64,000 nucleotides of DNA from Evernia prunastri (taxonomy: Eukaryota; Ascomycota; Lecanoromycetes; Lecanorales; Parmeliaceae), in assembly GCA_003184365.1 (NCBI GenBank), contig NKYR01000070.1, positions 62,001 to 126,000 on the forward strand, in the 5' to 3' direction. Below, piece after piece: positions 54,899 to 64,000 of this stretch. How positions within the stretch are numbered: position 1 is the stretch's first letter; each line of letters opens with the position of its first letter. The notes under the pieces are model-generated. The model was not told the origin of the DNA. It did no database searches and saw nothing but the letters and a program-made list of their open reading frames with translations. The position numbers were made by a program, and so were the translations under genes.

Positions 54899-57621
54899 CG
54901 CGCATTGGAGGCGTTTTTTCCCGTCCACCTATATTGGTAAGCTGCCCACGCTCTCATACCACCGGCCTGCAGCTTGCTGAAACGACTCTAGGCCTTCTAA
55001 ACGGCCGCATCACTATTATATTGTTGGGCCCAGCCCAGACATTTGTTTGAGCTGGCAGTGCAGGTGCAGCTGGCTGCGGACCTCATCATCGGTACCTTTA
55101 GCTGCAGGTTCGTGATGCACTTGCCGCATGCCGCGGTGACTCACCTTTCCCTGCTTCTGCAAATGGGAGTGGACGATGTCCATCGAGATGGAGCATCTCG
55201 ACCAAATCGCTATGACCGCTCCAAACCCCCAAAGAGCATCCCGCACTCGTTCGGGGGCCCAGCATGAGGAACATGTCATACTTGAAACGAATTTCAGCAT
55301 GCTTCCCCGCCCCCGTTTCAAAAGCGGTGTGGGAATTCATTATTCAACCTTGAATCCTCTTTCCGCGAGAAGGTGACTCAGTGGCTTTTACGACTGATCG
55401 CACTGGTGATTGGGGGTTGTGAGGGATGACTCTGACGAGAGAAGTTTAAAAAATGATTACGGAATTAGAGTGAAAAAGAGGAGGAAAGATTGTCAAGAAT
55501 TTCATCATTCCCGAGCGGCTAACGGGACCTTCGGGGCGGGGAAGATGGCGAGCCCTGCGAGCAAAAAGGAGGCTGGGCTGGTCCCTGCTTTTCTTTCTTT
55601 TGCGTGCGATCTATCTTGGGCATTCATGCATGCGCAAGGTGCACATCTCGCATTATTGGATGAAGTGAGAGGAATGGGGGTTAAAACCAATGTGTGAAAG
55701 CGGTGGATGCGATACCTAGCCTTTTCACTAATTGAGTGTCTGAGAAGTGACAGTGATGCGCAAGAAAGACGGGGAAGATCTGTGATGGAAATGGGAATGG
55801 GAACAGGAATGGGATTCGCGCAGTGGAGGGGAAAGTCTTTGAGGGGTTTTGATGTGAGCCGTAGCAAATAGCAAATGAGAACGCATGAATTCGGTGCTAA
55901 GATGTGAAGGAGCGCATATACAATAATAGGAGGGGATTGTGATGAGTGAGTGGTGACTTGTAGAGCTTGTACCATGGCCAACAAGTATGTCCAGAACTTG
56001 TGATTGAGAAAGGTCCGAGGGTGCATGTACGAGTAACTTTGAGGCTTTGTCTCATGTGCTTCCAGAAGACTTTTTTCCTTCTGAAAGTATGGAGTAACTT
56101 ACCTACATCAATATTATTCTGAGTGAGGAAACCCCCCCTTATCCCACCTCCTCAACCCCACTCCGTGCCCCCGCCCATGGATTTCTCATGAATATAACGT
56201 GATCGAAATGGACCCGACAAATGGACAAGGACATTCAAAGTTTCAGGAACCATCTTCAATTGGACAATCAAACCATCAAAAAAACAGTGGAACCCATGTG
56301 GGATAAGGTAGCCAAAGCCATGTCTTTGGGTAAGGAAGAAACTCGGAAATATTTAATTAACAACGATCAGAACAATGTCAGTTGATCCTGGTCCTTTTCT
56401 TAGCAAGTAGAGTAAGTAATAAATTAATAACTCTCTCATCTTCATCACATTATTATTCACGAATCCCCTCCCTCCTGAAATCATCTTCAAATAAATCTTG
56501 TGGTAGATTTTTTTGTTATCTTGCCGTACTCCGACAGTCGCTACCAACTTTATCCCTTCTCTAAGCGCTGCGCTTTACCTGTCAGAGTCAAACGTCCTGC
56601 CAACTCGACTTTATGTATGAGTCTAAAAGACTCTAAAAATCGGACGGTTTCGAATCCATTGAAGATCAAAGTGTTAAACCCCTCTGTGAAGGATTGTCAT
56701 TGGCGCAACTCGTCACCACGCTTGCTCCCTACGTGCATTTGCTTCAACCAATCTTATGCTGGATACGCTTCACTGTTCCTGCATACTAAAAAACTAACAC
56801 GTACAGATCATTCAACGGGCTTATGCCTACCCCAGCAAAGCTCAACAATGCTCTTCTTACCTTGCCCCTTCCGAGAACCGCTTGCATGCCTTTCTCTCCT
56901 CCGGCATGTCCTCGAAGCTATTCGCCTACAGGCTCCCCCGTCTTCGCCCAGGGAAGACTTCCTTAGTACCTAGCGTGCCTGCTTCATTCCGTTCCCTATC
57001 TCCTAGACTCTCCTACTCGTCACTCCAGTAATAGTCCAGTAAGAAAGACGGCGCAATTCTCCAGACCGTGGGTCCATTCAATTGCTCATCACAGGGTCCA
57101 TGAGCTGGTCCCTGCCCCCCCGAGCCTCTCACGTCTCATCATTCAAGCGCCAGCACTTCTGTGGCTCACCGTTGGTCCTGCCCATCACCCATTCATAGGG
57201 CAGATGCTCGACATTCAATCTCCAATTGCCCGTCAGTGACTTTCGATTGCGGACGGCAGTGCAGACAGCCTGAAACCTTTATCAATTCTCCTATCCCCTG
57301 AATCATCGTTGCCCCTCACATTGTGCAAGACCGCTTAACCCTCCTCATGTCACGCATATTACCCTTTCGTGCATGAGGTGGAGTAAAGTGGTATTTGCCG
57401 CAAAGTGACTTGCAGACCTCTCGTTTCACAATATCCCACCCATCCTCCAGCAACCAGGATCAACTGCGCCTATTGCGGAAACTTGGACAAATACCTGGGT
57501 CAGTACCTTGCTGGGAGCATTTTGATTCAGATCTGCCCCACACCGCCTGCTTCGAGCAGGTGCTGGAGCTCTCCGGCGCTTCCCACGCTGCCAGCGCTTC
57601 ATTGGGGAGGTTTGAGCTCAC
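54899..57621. other. Intergenic stretch, no gene supported
   Basis: 2.7 kb. Frames of up to 173 codons (55505-56026, minus) lack motifs. An AT-rich tract lies at 56345-56520, and a small stem, GAGTC-TAAAA-GACTC, at about 56620. Confidence 0.5.
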
Positions 57622-60600
57622 ATGAACGAAGCAGACTCCACCTGCGAGGCCTTCGCCATGTCCGCAGGACAATTGGCAAGGCAGCGCTCCTCCTCCTCCG
57701 GTACAAGACCTTCGCTCAGGTCTGCGACGCCAATAGATCCTCGTGTCACCGACGTCGACTTCGAAGCATGTGCGGCGACAGCCTCCTACTTCCTCTACAC
57801 CCAGGGCCCCACGATAATATGCCTCAACCACGATTCATTGGCTATCGAAAGGCGCTTCGATGGGGGAAAGGATGGACATGAAGAGCCGATAGTCTTCCTG
57901 TGCGCGGACAACGTTAGTGAACGAGGAGCGGGGCGGTTGGTCGTCAGCTATGATGCTGGAAAGGTTGCGATTGTGTGGGATCTATTCACGGGGCAACAAG
58001 TCGCAAGATTCGGGTCATACCATACGATCGGTGCTGCGGCATGGATGAGAAACGGAAACATAGCCTTTGGTAAGACAAGATACGTTCACTGGAACACTTT
58101 CGGGTACTGACGTGCATGCCGCAGGGAACACGGAGGGCAGCATCATTCTGTTCCAACCCCAGAATTCCGAGCACATCTCAGGGCGCACGATCAATGATCC
58201 GATTACAGCTATAGCGCCTGCATGGGATTGCAAGACGTATGCGGTTGGGTGAGTATCTACACCGCTGACTTCGGCATGACGCTGATGCTTCTGCAGGTAC
58301 CAAAATGGATCCATCTTGATCGTGGGACTCCAGCCTTCTTTCACCATCTTACACACTCTGACGACGGCTCGCTCGCCTTCGGCCGTCGCGAATTTGGTCT
58401 GGCACGCCTCCTCAACAAAGCAAAGGTCGGACATGCTAGCCACGCAGAATGTCGACGGGGATCTAAGAGTTTGGAGCGTGTCGAAGCCGCCAAATAATGA
58501 GATGCCAAAGACCCTTCGTGTTTTGAAGAGAAGGGACAATGTGGAGCCAGGATTACATTGGTGCGCATGGTCAAAGAATGGGAGGATATTGCAATACTCC
58601 GATGGGTGCGTGCACATATCTATTTCTGTCCAGAATCGTCAAAGTGCAGGGGCACGGCGATGGACGACCTGACTGACAAGACGATATAGGGAGACTTGGT
58701 CATGGGATGTTAGAACGAAACACGTCACTTGCGAGCCCATACCGACAGTCGAGGGAGTCAGGGGTGTGGCTTGTTATGGTCCACAAGCGGTGCTGTTCAC
58801 ACTGGGACCTAATCATACCGTGCAGCAGTACGATACAAATCCTCCCGCGCTGGCCAAGGAGGTAAAGTACCTCCCTATGGCGCCTCCTCCAGCTCCCAGT
58901 GTAGCGAATCCACCTCAACGAATTCCGGGTGCGGCACCTCCCATCGCTGTTTCTCGTGGTTCCGACACAGATCGAGGTGCCGTGACTTTGTCAACTATCC
59001 AGAGAACCTCCAATGAGATGCAAGCGATTGAGCAACATGCCCGCGAGCTGCGTGAGGAAATGGCAAGCCCACTTTCGTCTACGAGCAGGACTAGTAGAAC
59101 CGACACGATGAGTACCACATCGTCCAATCGTGCTTACCCAAGGCATCTTCCATCCATATCATCCCGAGCTCAAAGTGGGACTACGTTCTCAACTATTTCG
59201 CCCTCCATGGTTGGTCGGGACAGTCTATTTTCCGGTACCACATCAATCTACCCGTCCACAGCATCCATGGCCTCCTCTGGACGACGGTCTAAAGGCTCTC
59301 GCCTTCGGCAGGAGGTTGTTCGGAGCCCAGATCAATCGTATCTCGATCTCTTTCCTCGCTCCAGGATACGGCTAGGCAATATGACATATGAACAACCAGA
59401 ACCTCTTGACCAGGACAACATGACCTCTGATGACCTCCGAAGACGGATGCTCGAGGTCGTGTTTGGTTGGAGTGATGATATCGAAGCGTTGATTAGGGAT
59501 GAGCTGCTTCACCAGCCCCCGGGATCACAGAGCGCTGTTCTTCTATCAAAGTGGTTGGGAGATGTCGATTCCGATATGATGACTGCTTCAGGCATGTCCG
59601 ACAACGTCAGCGAAATCGATTGGATGATGATGGCCCTCAGCAACATGGGCGCTTCTGGTTCGATGAACAAGATGGGCGAAAACATGGTCCAGAGACTTCT
59701 CCGGAAAGGCGATTTCCACACCGCAGCTACTATTCTCCTAAGTCTTGGAGATCGAGAGGATGCAGTCGAAGTTTACGTCTCACGAAGCTTCTACATGGAA
59801 GCCATACTACTGACTTGCTTAGCCTTTCCTAGTGATTGGCAAAGGCAAGCCCATCTGGTACGGCGCTGGGGCGAATTTGTGGTGGAAAATTCGCAGCAAC
59901 ATCTTGCTATCCGATGCTTTTCGTGCACTGGAGTCGATCCGCCAATTCCATGGTCTTCCCCCTCGCCACGAGCGGTAAACACGCCATCGCAAACACCGCC
60001 AAGCATTTCGTCAATGTTGAGTCCTCCGGTATCACCTCCACCAGCGGCTCCGCTTACTCGAATGACGACCAAGAATTCATCATTGAAAGTAATAACCTCG
60101 TTTGAAGCTCCGGCCCAGGCTCAGTTCAAATTCCCTGGTCTCGCATCGACAGACCGCACGCCTACCAACGGACCCGGAGTCACGCCAATCGCGGAGTCTG
60201 CCATCTCGCCAGGAGGGACACCCGGGGGCTTTGATAGACGACAGGCACGTGGCATGAACAGTCTCGCCGGCAGGATGGTTACTCCTGGTGGGTATCACAG
60301 AAATCGTCTACCTTCAATTGGGGAAACACCGGTCGACAGTAAACTACCTGCGTTTCCACGACCGAGCCAACTGCCCACTCCTGATAATTCCGGATCGGAT
60401 GCTGAGAAGGAGAGAGAAAATCATCTCAGATCTCAGACTTCGGAGCCCACAACAGAGAAGGAAGGGGAGGAAGCGCCACCCCTTCTGCTTAGTTCAGCTC
60501 GTTATGATCCTGGAACTCCGGCCACAGGCAAGACTCCGATGACTGCTGTCCCACAAACGTCTGTTCGAACGACCATCTTACCCAATCCTTCAGAAGAGTC

Positions 60601-62863
60601 GTTTAGCGCTTTCAAGGAGAGATCGAGGAATCGTAATGGCTCCCGTGATAGGAAACCGGATGGACTGCATATTCGCATGCCTTCTCAGGATCAAATTCAG
60701 ACCACGCATTTTGTATCAGCTGCAGGTATCAGCTCACAACCTGCCGAGTATAGAAAGTCAACCACGTTGAACTCGCTTCACTCTGCTGGACTCTCAACCG
60801 GGAGAAGTGATACAGGGAGTCTCTCGATCAGTGGTCAGAGTTGGGCATCCACGAAGAGCCCGAGTGTCAGTGGACGGAGTATGGATCAATACATCAGTAG
60901 CTTGGAAGAAGCTGGTTCTCGCTCACGAAAGACAAAACACAGATCTGAGAAGCGTGGAGAAAGTCGCGAAGGTAGACCGCCCAAATCCCGAAGCAAGCAC
61001 AGAACCCACGAGCGATCTGAAGACCGTGGGCGAGACGACCGAAAGTACATACGTCCTGCCAAGCGGTCTCCGTCTTCGCCGAAACCCATGTCACCAGAAA
61101 CCTACCTCGAGCCAAACAGTGTAGAGAGCATCGATGGCCAGGTGGCCGATATCCGCTCACCAGTCTCGGAGGGTAGGTACGTTCGGGATAACAGCCGTCA
61201 GCCAAACACTGCCTCGAAGATCCGATCTGGGTCCAAGGCATCGGATTATTCTCATCGTACCGTCCGGCATCGGTCACCTGAAGGGGTCTATGACAGCAAT
61301 TTGGGCAGCGAGGCTAGTTTCAGCCGCAGCAAAGCGAGCAGCCGTCAACCAAGTCCGCGAGGATTGCTTGATCCGAATGGTCGTGGTAGGAGCAAATCCA
61401 AGAATAAGGGTTCCCTTGCGAGGTCCCCGTCTTCTCCACTGCCCATGTCAATGTCACCCCAAGCCCACTTCTACCAGGCGAGTGACGAAGATGATGACCC
61501 AATGCGGATCGTGGAGGCAAACCGCCAGCGTCTGAGGTCTAGACACCGAAGTGGAAGTCGGAGACCTCGTGAGCGGGGCACTTCTTCACGGCGGGAAAAG
61601 TCTCCAGACCGCAGGCGAGTCCATGAAGAATACCACCTTCGCGTTCCCGACATTGACGAACCAAGGCAGCAGCCCAGATCTGCTGTTGAGCCTCGTCGGG
61701 AATCTGGAGATCAAATGTTAGGCGACCTCCTGGAACCGAAATTGGAGCGCCAAAAGTCTGCAAGGACCCAGAAGAAAGAAATAGCGGCGCGGGAGCTTGA
61801 AGCGCGTCGGGAGTCATTGCTTCGAAATCCTGAAGCACCGCCAATTCTCCATCCTGACGAGGTCAGCAACGCGAGGCCAAGTCCACCATATCGCGCACAG
61901 ACGGATCTTACCAACAGCCCAACATCATGGAATCCCGTCGTATCCCAGTATGAATCTCGCAAGTATCCAGTAACACCAGTGGCAATGGAGAATGGTGACT
62001 TTACCAATCGAGCTGCAAGCGTTGGTCCTTATGGCCTGCCGGCTACCCCGCGAGCTATGCGTCACCCAAGATACGATAAGACTGAGCACATACCAGCTGT
62101 TCCAGAAATACCCGAGAGCGTACAACCTTTGCCCGAGATGTTCTATACCGGGCATCCCATGCGGGAATTCCCACGCTCTATGTCGGCTCCTGTTCCTGAC
62201 CAGCATCCATCCATGCCGCTTGACTTACCGACGCATCCCGCTTTCCACAAGGCATTACGTCCTGGCAAACGCTCCAACTTCTCGCCTTTGGGCGACATTG
62301 GCCAGCATCGACAGAAGCGCTCCAGCGACTCTCCGGCGATGTCGCATGCTCCATTCACTGCTGGCATCGACGAAACACTTCATGCGGCTGACTCAGGGGT
62401 TCAGGTTATCAGTGTCGAGGATCCTCCCCTGTTGCCAGAGCTGCAGCATCTGTCAATGCCACCGCCGCCACCGCCGCCTCCCGCTCCGTTTCCCTACCGA
62501 AACGATCCCGAGTCGAGCTCCCTCAGCAGCAACAGTAACGTCGGCGTGATCAAGATGGTCCTTGACAATGAGCCCGAGGACGAAGCGAACGTGATCGAAG
62601 TGCCTCCTCCCCCTCCGGAAATAATCAGTATGCGGAACACTCGATCGCCGCCCATGAAGACTACAGCCTCTCCACCTCCTTCGCTGAGCCGGTCAGGTTC
62701 GGCTGGTCGTCATCACCGGGGTCGCAGTGACAATTTCAAGAACGGCATCAAGGGCATCACGGATCGGCTGAGGAGCACAAGCCGAGGACGTAATACCAAG
62801 TCTCCGGAACAGGTCGCCAATACACCGTCGCCGTATGAAAGCGTACCACCGCTGTATTTCTAG
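57622..62863 (+). CDS. WD40/alpha-solenoid protein, Gemin5-like
   Basis: Four exons, join(57622..58069, 58125..58248, 58297..58605, 58690..62863), 1684 residues. The introns (55, 48 and 84 nt) have good donors and TACTGAC, GCTGAT and CTGACTGAC branch sites, and restore IAFG|NTEGSIILF, AVG|YQNGSILIVG and YSDG|ETWSWDVRT. Residues ~40-390 are WD40 blades (RLVVSYDAGKVAIVWDLFTG; GDLRVWSV). About 520-700 is a helical region with VQRLLRKGDFHTAATILLSLGDREDAVEVYVSRSFYMEAILL, the kind of solenoid seen after the WD40 domain in Gemin5. The remaining ~900 residues are disordered, very rich in Ser/Arg (SRSRKTKHRS, RSRHRSGSRRPRERG), with poly-Pro near the end (MPPPPPPPPAP). Gemin5 binds snRNA and mRNA; RNA or RNP binding here is inferred. 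MSAGQLAR, 12 codons in, is an alternative start. Confidence 0.85.
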
Positions 62864-64000
62864 GCTTTGCCGTCCGAGACCTACGCCAGCGTCTACTGTG
62901 ACGAGACGATACGTCAAATTTATCCATCCTACGGGGGACCTGCCGTCCATCACAAACTCAACTCTTCGGTTCCACATCATATCCCACGAGTTTATTCAAG
63001 CATCGGTATTTTCTTTCCAGCACACGATATACGAAAGTCTTGCAATCCTTTCTTCAGCTACATAACGACCCTCACGAATGTTTATCTCCTCCGTGTACTT
63101 GTCCCTTTAAATGATTTCCCTCGGATCTGATCATCAACCACGAGACGAAGCCTGGATCAGACAACTTTTTATATATTTTTTGTTTTCCGGCACAGCGATG
63201 GCGTTCGTTCTCCACCCTTCTCCACTATCTTTCATCTACATTCTAGGAGCTTTCCGAAGAAGAGCAAAAAGGGCGGTTTGGTGGAAAAAGTCTCAAGCAG
63301 TGTGTAGGCGGTTGGGTTGAGACGATTATCGATCGACAAAGGCTACACACTCACACACACAATCTCTCTATGACTCGTTCTGAACAACTGTTGGCGTTGG
63401 GAGGGTGTTTTCATGGGGTTAGCGTGATTATTTTTTTCCTCGACGATACAAGGTGGCGCGGCCGCAAGGCCTGTATGTGTATTCAAGGAGGGAGGGGCCG
63501 AACGAGCGAATGATGGAGGGTGTGTGGAGGGTGTGTGGAGGGAGTGGATGACAGAGGGAGTGTTGGGTACGAGTATCTAGCTGGCTGTAACTCTCTGTTC
63601 TTTCCTATTTTGGGGGGAGGTAGGGGGTTTCTGGTCTGGTCTGGTCTGGTCTTGTCTGGGCTGGGCTGGGATGTTACGATTACATTATTTATATAGGATA
63701 TTGATGAACTCTTGACTCTGGTTTACTGAATTTGTGATTGCTGTGATTGGGCGGTGTGGTGATGGTGTGATGGTGTGCTGTGATGGTGACGGTGATTGTG
63801 TGCGGGGATCGTGTGGTCGTGTGATGGTGTGCTATGGTTGAGCTCCTACGCTCTACTCTACGCTCGCTCTCCTCTACGCTCATCGGCTGTAGTGTTCCAT
63901 CTTAGCCCGAACAAATGACAACGGCTGATGACGGCGCTGGGTACTTACCTGCCTGCCTTTTTGCTTTACTTCTGGTTGTGGGTCTGGTTTTGGTTCTGGT
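62864..64000. other. 3' flank with simple repeats
   Basis: No gene supported. It contains GGAGGGTGTGT repeats (63511-63545), a GGTCT/GGGCT run (63630-63670) and GTGATGGTGT repeats (63757-63835). Confidence 0.6.

Noticed and set aside
55505..56026. 173-codon minus-strand frame
   Set aside because: No recognisable domain or codon bias, and no splice or promoter signal to support a gene.
56610..56665. tRNA-like sequence with a GGTTTCGAATCC box
   Set aside because: The box has an extra base, the preceding stem has a 5-base loop, and no acceptor stem or A-box is found.

Overview
The window is nuclear DNA of a filamentous ascomycete (Pezizomycotina; I cannot fix the class). The evidence is short GT-AG introns of about 37-140 nt, a Zn(II)2Cys6 regulator, families I know mainly from Pezizomycotina (CHAT-domain proteins with helical repeats, F-box proteins, small Cys-rich secreted proteins), and an AT-rich block where CpA/TpG is depleted but CpG is kept, the usual signature of repeat-induced point mutation (RIP). 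Gene models were spliced by eye; where an intron restores a recognisable protein motif the model is firm, and elsewhere I say so.

Left part (1-24 kb), accessory in character: an F-box protein; a CHAT-domain peptidase-like protein (minus) divergent from a small protein of unknown function (plus) across a ~230 bp shared promoter; a secreted PHB-depolymerase/feruloyl-esterase-type hydrolase; a 933-residue protein of unknown function with two C-terminal membrane segments; a decayed LRR-like fragment; a ~2.5 kb satellite of 88-bp dimeric units; a DUF676-type alpha/beta hydrolase; and two small secreted or membrane-anchored Cys-rich proteins. Peptidase, hydrolase and F-box genes of these types are often found in fungal self/non-self and stress repertoires, but nothing here proves that role.

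Middle (24-36.8 kb), repeat-rich: a RIP-damaged tyrosine-recombinase element, a sequence-gap duplication, a GC-rich gene with a CxxC...CxxC pair, minisatellites, a three-exon gene with a duplicated Cys module, and 4.7 kb without a supportable gene.

Right part (36.8-64 kb), mostly conserved housekeeping: a Zn(II)2Cys6 transcription factor; a stretch of low-complexity DNA containing an N gap flanked by duplicate sequence; a single-pass membrane protein with a Cys-rich ectodomain; a pyridoxamine-phosphate-oxidase-like protein; a PPG1-type protein phosphatase divergent from the nonsense-mediated-decay factor UPF3; a Ser/Pro-rich basic protein; and a 1684-residue WD40/alpha-solenoid protein that resembles Gemin5. 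I see no complete tRNA, rRNA or CRISPR array.
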